Below, piece by piece: positions 35,218 to 43,198 of a DNA stretch of 64,000 bases (positions are counted from its first letter, which is position 1; each line of letters starts with the position of its first letter). Position numbers and translations under genes: made by a program. Source of the DNA: Streptomyces sp. NBC_00353 (GTDB lineage Bacteria; Actinomycetota; Actinomycetes; Streptomycetales; Streptomycetaceae); the NCBI RefSeq assembly GCF_036108815.1, contig NZ_CP107985.1, positions 3,224,001-3,288,000 on the forward strand. Direction: 5' to 3'. Under the pieces are notes generated by a model. That model was not told where the DNA came from, did no database searches, and was given only the letters and a program-made list of their open reading frames with translations.

Positions 35218-36486
35218 TCAGTGGCTGATCGACACCTCCGACGGGCCCGCGGGCTCCGTGTCCGGGTTCATCTCGAGCGGGGTGAAACGGACCGGCAGAT
35301 GCACCAGCGCGCGGTGGAACGGACCGGGCCGCCACATCAGTTCGCTCGCCGAAACGGCCAATTCCGCATCGCACAGCTGGCTGGTCAGCTGCTCGATCGC
35401 GGTCATCGCAATGAGCAGCGCCGGCTGCTTCGCCGGACACCGGTGCGGACCCGCCGACCAGGCCAGATGCGCGCTGCCGCCGGAGCGCACGCCGGGGTCC
35501 GAAGTGGCGGGCTCGGACTGGGTGTTGGCCGCTGCGTAGGAGACCAGGAGCAACTGTCCGGCACGCAGCCGGACGCCGTGGAACTCGGTGTCGTGGCGCG
35601 GGTAGTGGGCGGCCAGATTGGCCAGCGGCGGGTCCTGCCAGAGGACCTCGTTGATGGCCTCGTGGGCCGTCATCGCGCCGCGTTGCAGTGAGCCCGCGTA
35701 GCGCGCGTCGGTGAGCATGTGCAGCAGCGCGTTGCCGATCAGATTGGTCGTCGGGTCGTGGCCCGCGCTCATCATCAGCGTGATCTGACGCACAGTCTCG
35801 TCGTTGTCGAGACCGGCCGGGTGGCCGAGGAAGTACGAGGTGAGATCGCGGCGGGGCCGGGCGCGCCGGTCGGCGACGAGGCGCGTGACGACGGTGACTA
35901 GATCGGCGTACGCGGCGGCGGCGTCGTCGGCGGAGTTGAACATGCCGCCGATGCCCTCGACGATCCGTTCGCGGTCCTCGGGAGGTACGCCGAACCACGT
36001 GGTGAAGATGTGCAACGGGAGCCGTCGCGCGTACTGGGCGACGAGGTCACCACTGCCGGAGGCGGCGAACTCCCGGATGAGCCTGCGGGCCACGCGGGCC
36101 ACCTCGGCCCGCAGGATGTGGGGCTCGATCATGGCGAGGCCGTCGTTGATGGCCTCGCGGTAGCGGGCGTGCACGTCGCCGTCGCTGAAGAGTGCGGTCG
36201 GCCGGTAGCCGAGCATCGGCAGGACCGGTGAGTCGGCGGGGACGGTGGCCTGCCAGGCCCGGGGGTCCTTGGTGAAGGTGTGGGTGTCGCGCAGCAGATC
36301 GACGGCCGCCTGGTAGTCGGTGACCAGCAGGGCGTCGATGCCGGCGGCGATCCGGACCGGGGCGAGCGGGCCGTGCGCGCGCAGCCGCCGGTAGTGGCCG
36401 TGCGGATCGGCGGCGAAGTCCGGGCCGTACAGCGCGAGCGGCTGCGGCGGCTGTACGGAGCGCACGGAGGCGGCGGGAGGTGTCAT
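35218..36486 (-). CDS. cvnE: CYP157-type cytochrome P450 of a conservon (cvnE)
   Basis: A 422-residue cytochrome P450, last gene of the conservon. The heme loop is WSAGPHRCPA with Cys350. The I-helix motif AGHDPT is at 241-246. The K-helix position expected to read ExxR has ENVLW-like sequence E280-V-L-W283 instead. Loss of the ExxR Arg is the known hallmark of the Streptomyces CYP157 family, so this is the family state and not a local mutation. Its start overlaps the upstream stop (ATGA), showing coupling. Substrate unknown; CvnE is thought to work with the GTPase-based conservon complex at the membrane. Confidence 0.93.
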   Translation of the reverse strand: MTPPAASVRSVQPPQPLALYGPDFAADPHGHYRRLRAHGPLAPVRIAAGIDALLVTDYQAAVDLLRDTHTFTKDPRAWQATVPADSPVLPMLGYRPTALFSDGDVHARYREAINDGLAMIEPHILRAEVARVARRLIREFAASGSGDLVAQYARRLPLHIFTTWFGVPPEDRERIVEGIGGMFNSADDAAAAYADLVTVVTRLVADRRARPRRDLTSYFLGHPAGLDNDETVRQITLMMSAGHDPTTNLIGNALLHMLTDARYAGSLQRGAMTAHEAINEVLWQDPPLANLAAHYPRHDTEFHGVRLRAGQLLLVSYAAANTQSEPATSDPGVRSGGSAHLAWSAGPHRCPAKQPALLIAMTAIEQLTSQLCDAELAVSASELMWRPGPFHRALVHLPVRFTPLEMNPDTEPAGPSEVSISH

Positions 36487-37097
36487 GACGGGTCCTGAGG
36501 CTGGGGCAGGCGGGTCAGCACATGCTCGGCGAGGGCGATCAGGGCGTCGATGCTGCCGCGGCGTTCGCGGGCGTCGCACTGCAGCAGGGGGGTGTCGGGG
36601 TGGAGATCGAGGTGTTTGCGCAGCACCTCGTCGGAGTGGGCGGGGGCGTCCGGGAAGCGGTTGACGGCGACGGCGTACGGCAGTCCCTGCTCCTCGACCA
36701 TGTCCATGACGGCGAAGGAGTCACCGAGCCGGCGGGTGTCGACCAGCACGAGGGCGCCGAGGGCGCCGCGCGCGATGTCCTCCCAGAGCGGGAAGAACCG
36801 TTCCTGGCCTGGGGTGCCGAACATGTAGAGCACCAGGTCGTCGGGGACGGTGAGCCGGCCGAAGTCGACGGCGACCGTGGTGGTGGTCTTGTCCGGCAGT
36901 CCCGCGGTGTCGTCGAGACGGGTGCTGGACTGGGTCATCGCCTCTTCGGTGTGGAGCGTGGGTATCTCCGACAGCGTACGGATCAGGGTCGTCTTGCCCA
37001 CGCCGAAGGGACCCGTGACGACGAGCTTCATCAGGGTCTGTTCGGCATGCGGCAGATAGCCGATGCCGGTCCGGTCAGTGGAGGGAGCGGAGTCCAA
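36483..37097 (-). CDS. cvnD: Conservon GTP/ATP-binding protein CvnD
   Basis: Small Ras/Rab-like GTPase family. Walker A GPFGVGKTT, switch-2-like MFGTPGQERFF and the AVNRFPD (NKxD-like) motif are visible. The start is uncertain: a TTG at 37097 (LDSAPSTDR) has GAGAGG seven bases upstream and overlaps the end of CvnC by 23 bases, while the ATG at 37031 begins directly at the P-loop strand. The stop overlaps cvnE by four bases. CvnD is proposed to act as a G-protein-like switch responding to CvnA. Confidence 0.9.
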   Translation of the reverse strand: MDSAPSTDRTGIGYLPHAEQTLMKLVVTGPFGVGKTTLIRTLSEIPTLHTEEAMTQSSTRLDDTAGLPDKTTTTVAVDFGRLTVPDDLVLYMFGTPGQERFFPLWEDIARGALGALVLVDTRRLGDSFAVMDMVEEQGLPYAVAVNRFPDAPAHSDEVLRKHLDLHPDTPLLQCDARERRGSIDALIALAEHVLTRLPQPQDPS

Positions 37098-37428
37098 CGA
37101 GCAGCCTCTCGACGAGCGACCGGTCGGTCTCCCCGGCGCTGGGGATCGGCGGTCGGGTGTGCAGATGTCCGGCGGCCGCGAGGTCCGTGGCCAGGAAGAC
37201 GGTGGCGCTGACCGGAAGGTCCAGGTGGGCCGCGCATTCGACGACGCTGAGGGCGCCCGGTTCGAGCAGCTCGCACAGCCTGCGCTGTTCCGAGCCCGTG
37301 TCGTCGGGCAGGGCCGAGTCGGTGCGTACGAGCACGGCAAGCCGGTCGAGTGCGGGGCCGGTGGGCCGGGTCCGGCCACCGGTGACCAGGTAGGCGGGGA
37401 TCAGACGGCGTCCTGGACCCGGGGTCAT
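37075..37428 (-). CDS. cvnC: Conservon DUF742 protein CvnC
   Basis: A 117-residue DUF742 winged-helix-like protein. RRLIPAYLVTGGRTRPTGPAL is the family's N-terminal motif, followed by HLDLPVSATVFLATDLAAAG. CvnC interacts with CvnB and CvnA in other conservons. The ATG overlaps the cvnB stop by four bases. Confidence 0.92.
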   Translation of the reverse strand: MTPGPGRRLIPAYLVTGGRTRPTGPALDRLAVLVRTDSALPDDTGSEQRRLCELLEPGALSVVECAAHLDLPVSATVFLATDLAAAGHLHTRPPIPSAGETDRSLVERLLVGLRSLH

Positions 37429-37850
37429 GGCCGGGCGGGGGTGTCCGGCCGGCGGGCGGGTGCGTTCATCGCCCGGGTCAGCGCGGTGACCTGCACCTGC
37501 ATCTGGTACGCGATGTCGCCGAGCTTGGCCCCGGGTTCCGCGAACAGTGCGAGCGTGGTGTTCTTCCCGGCCGGGACGACGATGGCGAAGCCCTGGTCGG
37601 ACTCGACGACCGTCTGGGCCAGCTGTGGCGCCTCGACGTCGGTGAACGCCGTGGTGAAGGCCCGGGCCGCGGCGTGCAGGGTGGCGGTCATGGCGGCGAC
37701 CCGCTCGCCGGAGGCACGGTCCAGGCCGGGTGAGGCCCCTTCGACGAGGCCGTCGCCGGTGGCGACCACGGCGTGCTGCACTCCGGGCAGTTCCAGCAGC
37801 GGGGTCAGCACCCATGCGAGGTCACCGGTGGTGGGGGTAGGGGTGCTCAC
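37425..37850 (-). CDS. cvnB: Conservon roadblock/LC7 protein CvnB
   Basis: A 141-residue roadblock/LC7-domain protein: LTPLLELPGVQHAVVATGDG, then GERVAAMTATLHAAARAF, then ESDQGFAIVVPAGKNTTLALF. Such proteins resemble MglB and regulate small GTPases such as CvnD. The start is GTG, overlapping the cvnA stop as GTGA. A Pro/Arg tail follows the domain. Confidence 0.93.
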   Translation of the reverse strand: MSTPTPTTGDLAWVLTPLLELPGVQHAVVATGDGLVEGASPGLDRASGERVAAMTATLHAAARAFTTAFTDVEAPQLAQTVVESDQGFAIVVPAGKNTTLALFAEPGAKLGDIAYQMQVQVTALTRAMNAPARRPDTPARP

Positions 37851-39229
37851 GTCTCGTCGTCTCCTTGGTCGTTCCGGTCGTTCCGGCAGTTCCGGTCGTC
37901 CTGGCCGTCTTTGTTGTCGTGGTGTTCCGCTTCCGGTGGGGCGGCGGGGGCGCTGCGGCCGCTGAGGGTGCCCTGCTGGAGTGCCGCCCACGACGCCTCG
38001 GCCTGTTCGGGGGTACGGGGCGGCGGTGGGGCCGCCGGGGTCACGGCAGCGGGCGAGGACCGTACGGGTGCCGGGCGGGGTGCGCGGCGGCGCCGGGTGG
38101 GCAGTCCGTTGCGCTCCTCGGCGACGGGTTCCGGCTCGGCGGCGGGCTCCGGCTCGGCGGCAGCGGTGGTGGTATGCGCGTGCACCGCCTTCGGGGCGAG
38201 GGCGGAGAGGTTGCGCTCGTCCTCCAGCACCGTCAGGAGGTGGGCGGGGACCCGCAGGATCGTACGCATCCCGCCGAACGGCGATGGCTCGATATGACAG
38301 CTGAGGCCGTACTGGACGACCAGCCGGCCGACGACGGCGAAGCCGGTCTGCGGCGGATCGCCCAGCTCGGTCAGGAGCACTTCGGAGGGGCCCGCCAGCA
38401 GGGCGCGGGCGCGTTCGAGCGCGTCGTCGTCCATACCGATGCCCGCGTCGTCGACCACCAGGAAGGCACCGCGGCCGCCGCTCTGCTGGACCGTCACCTG
38501 TACGTCGGTGTCGGGGTGCGAGTAGGCGGTGGCGTTGGCCAGCAGTTCGGCGAGGGCGATCGCGAGAGGTTCGGCGGCGCGGGCGACGACCGCGAGCCAC
38601 TCGTCGCGCAGATGGTTGGCCACCTTGATGCGTTCGTAGCCGGCGACACGGGACTGGGCGCCGAGCACGATCTCGACGAGCGGCGAGCTCTGCCGTGCCA
38701 GGCCCGGCCAGGCGTCGCACAGCACCGCGGTGGCCTGGGTGCGGCGCAGCGCCAGTTCGTTACGGAAGTCCAGCTGCAGGATCCGCGGGTCGTCGTACTC
38801 GTGCTGGAGTTCGTGCAGCAGTTGCTGGGACTGGTTGAGCAGGGACTGGATCTTGGCGGAGGTGCCGCGCATCGCCGCGCGGGCGGCCGCGTCGACGCGT
38901 TGCCGCTCCTCGATGACCGCGGCCCGGGCTGCCTGAACCGCCTCGGTCAGCAGCCGTGCGGAGCCGCCGTCGACCTCGGCCGCCTCGCGCAGGCCGGGCA
39001 CCGGCGCGCTGGGGTGGGAGAGGGCGAGCGCGGCGGCTGGAATTCGCTTCTGGGCCAGCTGCCGGATCTCCTCGGTGAGGGCGGCGGTACGGGCATCGGC
39101 CGCCTTCGTCTGGCGTTCGGCCAGCTCGACGCGAGCCCACGCCACATTGGCGTCACGAGCCGCGTTCTGGGAGCGGACCACCGCCGTCACGGCAGCGACG
39201 ACGGCGATCAGCGCCACGATCCATGCCAT
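37847..39229 (-). CDS. cvnA: Conservon sensor kinase-like protein CvnA
   Basis: A 460-residue protein. The N-terminal MAWIVALIAVVAAVTAVV is a membrane anchor, followed by a coiled coil to about residue 190. A HATPase domain follows: LAELLANATAYSHP is the N box, VDDAGIGM the G1 box, and GFAVVGRLV the G2/F region. A long Pro/Ala/Glu/Arg-rich low-complexity tail ends with a short Arg-Asn-Asp repeat (DRNCRNDRNDQ). No phosphoacceptor His is obvious, which is usual for CvnA. The ATG at 39229 places the membrane helix at the N-terminus; an upstream in-frame start would add 22 residues. It heads the conservon operon. Confidence 0.9.
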   Translation of the reverse strand: MAWIVALIAVVAAVTAVVRSQNAARDANVAWARVELAERQTKAADARTAALTEEIRQLAQKRIPAAALALSHPSAPVPGLREAAEVDGGSARLLTEAVQAARAAVIEERQRVDAAARAAMRGTSAKIQSLLNQSQQLLHELQHEYDDPRILQLDFRNELALRRTQATAVLCDAWPGLARQSSPLVEIVLGAQSRVAGYERIKVANHLRDEWLAVVARAAEPLAIALAELLANATAYSHPDTDVQVTVQQSGGRGAFLVVDDAGIGMDDDALERARALLAGPSEVLLTELGDPPQTGFAVVGRLVVQYGLSCHIEPSPFGGMRTILRVPAHLLTVLEDERNLSALAPKAVHAHTTTAAAEPEPAAEPEPVAEERNGLPTRRRRAPRPAPVRSSPAAVTPAAPPPPRTPEQAEASWAALQQGTLSGRSAPAAPPEAEHHDNKDGQDDRNCRNDRNDQGDDET

Positions 39230-39321
39230 GCCGTCACCGCATTTCTGTTGTCTGGTCCGTCTCCCTGCCCGGGCGGCGGGAGATCCGGCTGTCACCCCGC
39301 GCGGCCTGCCGCCCCACGGGA

Positions 39322-40320
39322 CTACTCCCCTTCTTGCGCGGAGAGTTCTTGAGCTGCGACTTCTTGAGCGACGACGGCGACATCGGTCATCACCTGCAGC
39401 ACACCGGGCAGTTCGGACCCGTCCAGCTGCCGGTACTCGCTGCCGATCGTCACCACGAGCCGTTCGGCCAGGCCGAGTTCGGGGTGGCGCCGCTCGCCGA
39501 TCACCCGGCGCGCCGCCTCCAGCGCAGGCACCCCGGCCGCATGAAGGGCGTGGGCGCGATCCCGAACGTACTCGAGGTAGCCGATGTGTGCGCGCACTCC
39601 GGCCGGGTCGAGGACCGGACCGTGGCCGGGGACGATGGTCTCGGCACCGGTGGCCAGCACCTGTTCGCAGGCCGCGATCACCTGGGAGAGAGGGCCCGCC
39701 CAGTGCACCGGGTGGTCGCCCGGCTGCTGCGGTGTGGAGGCGAAGATGACGTCACCGCTGAAGACGGTGCGCTGCGCCGGCAGGTGCACGATCAGGTCAC
39801 CCGTGGTGTGGGCGGCGGGCAGGGCCGACACCTGGACCGGGTACTCCCCCAGGGTCAGCTCGAGCTCTCCGGTGAAGTACGTGGTCGGCTGCACCGGTTC
39901 GGTCTGCGACCAGTCGAAGGTGCCGAAGTGGCGCTTGAGGTATTCACCGAGCGCGGTGGCCGGATCGCTGCCCTGGACCAGCGCGTGCTGCTGTTTCGGG
40001 GTGGGTTCGTAGTGGATGTGTTCCCGGGCCTCGCGGGTCGCGATGATCTCGGCGTCCGGGAGCACGCCCGCGCCCCAGAAGTGGTCCCCGTTGGCGTGGG
40101 TGACGATCACCCGGTCGATGGAGGCGCCCTCGGGCAGCCGCTTCGTGGACTCGGCCAGGAACTGGCCGGCGAGTACCGGATCGTACGGGGTGTCGATCCA
40201 GATCGCGCCACGCGGCGAGGTGAGCAGGCCGCAGTTGGCGAGGCCCCAGCCGCGTTTCGGCGGGAGCCACGCGTACAGGTCCCGCCCCAGCTCGACGAAG
40301 TCTCCACCCGTGATCGACAT
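39322..40320 (-). CDS. Metallo-beta-lactamase-fold hydrolase
   Basis: A 332-residue MBL-fold protein. The metal motif THANGDHFWG (HxHxDH with Asn in place of the second residue) is near residue 82, AHTTGDLIVH and FSGDVIF follow, and VPGHGPV closes the site. This resembles quinoprotein relay or SoxH-type MBL hydrolases; a DUF-like helical C-terminus (EAARRVIGERRHPEL) follows. The start at 40320 gives the usual length. It is the next gene upstream of the conservon on the same strand but 92 bases away from cvnA's stop-distal side; a separate transcript is likely. Confidence 0.85.
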   Translation of the reverse strand: MSITGGDFVELGRDLYAWLPPKRGWGLANCGLLTSPRGAIWIDTPYDPVLAGQFLAESTKRLPEGASIDRVIVTHANGDHFWGAGVLPDAEIIATREAREHIHYEPTPKQQHALVQGSDPATALGEYLKRHFGTFDWSQTEPVQPTTYFTGELELTLGEYPVQVSALPAAHTTGDLIVHLPAQRTVFSGDVIFASTPQQPGDHPVHWAGPLSQVIAACEQVLATGAETIVPGHGPVLDPAGVRAHIGYLEYVRDRAHALHAAGVPALEAARRVIGERRHPELGLAERLVVTIGSEYRQLDGSELPGVLQVMTDVAVVAQEVAAQELSAQEGE

Positions 40321-40658
40321 GGACGCGATTATGCCGACCCCGATCCGGCCACGCGTTCGAGCCTGGCCGCCGCGCCTCCTGGTTGGCGCAAAATCGACGG
40401 TCGCGCTCGGCGTCGGCAGTGCGGCGGTGACGGTACGAGACCGGCCGCCGGTGCCTCCGTACGGCACCTTCCGGACGATCCGCTTCAATTCATCAGACAG
40501 TGCCACGCATCGCGGCGACGGCCGATCGGGCGGTCGCCGCACCGGAATGCGCCGATTACCCACCGAGCATGGCTGAAAACAGATGCAGAGAGACCCCCGG
40601 TGACGGCACCTGACGGCACTGCCCCCGGAGGTCTTCCCGACATCGTGGCAGGGTGCGG
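40321..40658. other. Intergenic region
   Basis: About 340 bases between the MBL gene start and the DUF3472 gene end. No gene recognised. It should hold the MBL promoter and the terminator of the carbohydrate operon; C-rich and G-rich runs near 40590-40630 could form the latter. Confidence 0.4.
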
Positions 40659-41834
40659 CTAGTACGTGGCGGGCACCGTCCACTGCTGGTTGGCGCCGCC
40701 GTGACAGTCCCAGAGATCGAGTGCGGTCCCACTGGTGCTGTCGCTCCCCGGGACGTCCAGACAGCGGCCGGAGGCCTTGTTGACGAGCGCGTGCGTGGAG
40801 GCGTTGTACGTCCACTGCTCGGCCGTGTCCGTGACGGCGCCTCCGGCGCCCGTACCGGCGCAGTCGCGGACCAGGACGGCCGCTCCGTTACCCGTGCCGG
40901 CCGCGGTCAGGCAGTAATCGGAGGGCAGCCGCAAGGTGCCGTCGGCCGCCTTCACCCATGCCTGGTTGTCGTTGCCGCTGCACCCGTAGAGATCGGCCAC
41001 CGTCCCGTCCGAGACGCCGCCCGACGCGTCCACACACTTTCCGGCCAGACCCGTCACCGGTCCGCGCACCGAGTTGCCGATGGCGAGGTTCTGCACCGTG
41101 CCGCCGCTGACCGTGTCGGTCCGCGTCATGGGCGCGCAGGCGTTTCCGCTGTTCGAGGTGGAGGAGACGGTGGCGGTGACCGTACCGCCATTGCCCTTGG
41201 GCAACCCGAAACGGGCGTCACTGAACGGCTGGTCGTAGCAGGTGGCGCGGGGGTCGTTCCACTCGAAGTACTCCGTCCAGTCGACCATGCCGGACGGCGA
41301 GATGGCGGTGGCGGGCGTCTTGATGCTGCCCAGCTTGTACGACGTTCCCGCCGTGGTGTCCGCGACGGTGGCGCCGAACCAGCCACCGCCTTCGGCTGCC
41401 ACCTTGAAGGTGTACGTGTGGCCGGCGGTCCAGTCGAGGTTCCTCCGGCAGCTCATGCCCTCACCCTCGCCGCCGAAGCTCTGGCACCAGGAGCCGGTGG
41501 AGCCGGCCGTGGCTTCCGAGACGTCCCAGACGGAGAAGAGGAGCACCCTGCTCGACCCACCGTTGGACTGCATCCCCAGGTAGGCGCCGTTGCCCTGGTT
41601 GAAGCCGAACTGATGGCTCCAGAAGACGTTGGCGGTGTATCCGGGGTCGTGCAGGACGGTCGTGGACCAGGTGACCTCGGTCAGGACCGGCGCGCCGGAG
41701 AAGGAGTAGTTGGTGTACGTGCCGGGAGTCGTGCCGATGTCCGCCGCGTGGGTGGGGCCGGCCACGCCGAGCACGGCCAGGGCGGCCGCGGCGGTAGTGG
41801 CGAGGGTGGTGCCGAACAAGTGGCGCAGAGTCAT
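40659..41834 (-). CDS. Secreted DUF3472 protein with C-terminal ricin-type lectin
   Basis: A 391-residue secreted protein. The signal peptide is about 31 residues: MTLRHLFGTTLATTAAAALA followed by VLGVAGPTHAA. The DUF3472-type domain holds TTPGTYTNYSFSG, VTWSTTVLHDPGY, FWSHQFGFNQGNGAYLGMQ and SVWDVSEATAG. A ricin B-like beta-trefoil is C-terminal, with QxW-type ends NDNQAWV, AEQWTY and ANQQWTV. It is the last gene of the ABC sugar operon by orientation, 152 bases from the oxidoreductase stop, and could bind the carbohydrate outside the cell. A decayed paralogue is at 47240-47756. Confidence 0.85.
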   Translation of the reverse strand: MTLRHLFGTTLATTAAAALAVLGVAGPTHAADIGTTPGTYTNYSFSGAPVLTEVTWSTTVLHDPGYTANVFWSHQFGFNQGNGAYLGMQSNGGSSRVLLFSVWDVSEATAGSTGSWCQSFGGEGEGMSCRRNLDWTAGHTYTFKVAAEGGGWFGATVADTTAGTSYKLGSIKTPATAISPSGMVDWTEYFEWNDPRATCYDQPFSDARFGLPKGNGGTVTATVSSTSNSGNACAPMTRTDTVSGGTVQNLAIGNSVRGPVTGLAGKCVDASGGVSDGTVADLYGCSGNDNQAWVKAADGTLRLPSDYCLTAAGTGNGAAVLVRDCAGTGAGGAVTDTAEQWTYNASTHALVNKASGRCLDVPGSDSTSGTALDLWDCHGGANQQWTVPATY

Positions 41835-41986
41835 GCGTTGCACCTGCTTCTGATGGGGGGAATGGGGATCGTGCTCTCTTGCCTGCACCCCCGAGGTGAG
41901 GAGGTGCACGATGTGCGAGTGAGATCCGCCGGACAGGGCCGAAGCCCTGTCCGACACTTCCCGGTCAGAATCCGGCCAGAAGTTTC

Positions 41987-43159
41987 CTAGCGAACCTGAC
42001 CGCGTTCGAAGTACGCGATCAGCTCGGGGTCGAGAGGCGGCACGTCGTACGGTGCACCGCCCTCACGCAGCGAGCGGGTCGCGAGCACACCGGCGGCGAC
42101 GCTCATCCGGGCGGCGACCGGAGAGGTGTCGGTGACGCCGCCGTCGCGGACGAACCGGCAGAACTCCTCCATGATCCGGCTGTCCCCGCCGCCGTGCGAG
42201 CCGTTGGCCTCCGGCACCCGGTAGGTGATGTCGGCCTCGGCGCGGTATCCGCTGGGGCCGGTGTTCCAGACCTTGACCTCGTCACCCGGGCTGTCGCCGA
42301 AGTTCTCCAGCCGCCCCTCGGTGCCGATGACGGTGTAGTTGCGCCAGTAGTCCGGGGTGAAGTGGCACTGCTGGTACGCGGCCACAACACCGTTGTCGAG
42401 CTGCATGTTCATCACCGAGACGTCCTCGACGTCCACGATGTGATGCAGGTCCTTGCGGGCCGTCGGCGGCCAGTCGAACTCCCGCAGCCAGTTGTCCGGC
42501 CGCGGGGTGCCCGCCTCGCGGCGCGGCAGGTCGCCGTAGACGAGGAGGTCGCCGAGGGCGTTGACCCGGCGGGTGTAGCCGCCGGCCAGCCAGTGCAGGA
42601 CGTCGATGTCGTGCGCGGCCTTCTGGAGCAGCAGTCCGGTGGTGCGGGTCCGGTCGGCGTGCCAGTCCTTGAAGTAGTAGTCACCGCCGTAGCCGACGAA
42701 GTGCCGCACCCAGACGGCCTTCGGCTCGCCGATGTCACCGCGGGCGATGATGTCGCGCATCAGTCGCACGACGCCCATGTGGCGCATGTTGTGGCCGACG
42801 TACAGCCGGGTCCCTGTCTCGTACGCGGCGCGCAGGACGTTGTCGCAGCTCTCGACGGTGATCCCGAGCGGCTTCTCGACGAAGACCGCCTTGCCGGCCC
42901 GCAGGGCATCGACGGCGATGACCTCGTGGGTGTCGTCCGGGGTGGCGATGACGACGGCGTCGAGATCGTCCCGGTCGAGGAGGAGCTTGTAGTCCTCCAC
43001 CGCGACATCGGTGCCGAAGCGCTCGGCTTCGCGCTGCCGCACCTCCGGGTCGAGGTCGCAGACGGCGGTGACCGCCGAACCCTTTCCGGGGTGGTGGGCG
43101 GAGATCGCGATGGAACGGCGGAGGCCGAGCCCGATGACGCCGAGGCGCAGGTCTGACAC
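41987..43159 (-). CDS. Gfo/Idh/MocA-family oxidoreductase
   Basis: A 390-residue NAD(P)-dependent oxidoreductase. The Rossmann start is LGVIGLGLRRSIAIS, followed by ATPDDTH and the conserved FVEKPLGIT (EKP) motif. The C-terminal domain carries the KAAHDIDVLHWLAGG (HDxD-type) region. It converts sugars or sugar derivatives. It sits 40 bases after the solute-binding gene in the same operon, so it likely processes the imported sugar. Confidence 0.93.
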   Translation of the reverse strand: MSDLRLGVIGLGLRRSIAISAHHPGKGSAVTAVCDLDPEVRQREAERFGTDVAVEDYKLLLDRDDLDAVVIATPDDTHEVIAVDALRAGKAVFVEKPLGITVESCDNVLRAAYETGTRLYVGHNMRHMGVVRLMRDIIARGDIGEPKAVWVRHFVGYGGDYYFKDWHADRTRTTGLLLQKAAHDIDVLHWLAGGYTRRVNALGDLLVYGDLPRREAGTPRPDNWLREFDWPPTARKDLHHIVDVEDVSVMNMQLDNGVVAAYQQCHFTPDYWRNYTVIGTEGRLENFGDSPGDEVKVWNTGPSGYRAEADITYRVPEANGSHGGGDSRIMEEFCRFVRDGGVTDTSPVAARMSVAAGVLATRSLREGGAPYDVPPLDPELIAYFERGQVR

Positions 43160-43198
43160 GGGGGTCCCTTCTGTCTGTACGGGTGGTGCGGGCGGAGA

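Noticed and set aside
33217..35539. Long plus-strand frames opposite the AAA ATPase and SepF genes
   Set aside because: Composition shadows; the minus-strand genes have P-loop and SepF motifs.
37865..39352. A 495-codon plus-strand frame
   Set aside because: It is antisense to cvnA, and the conservon order on minus is unambiguous.
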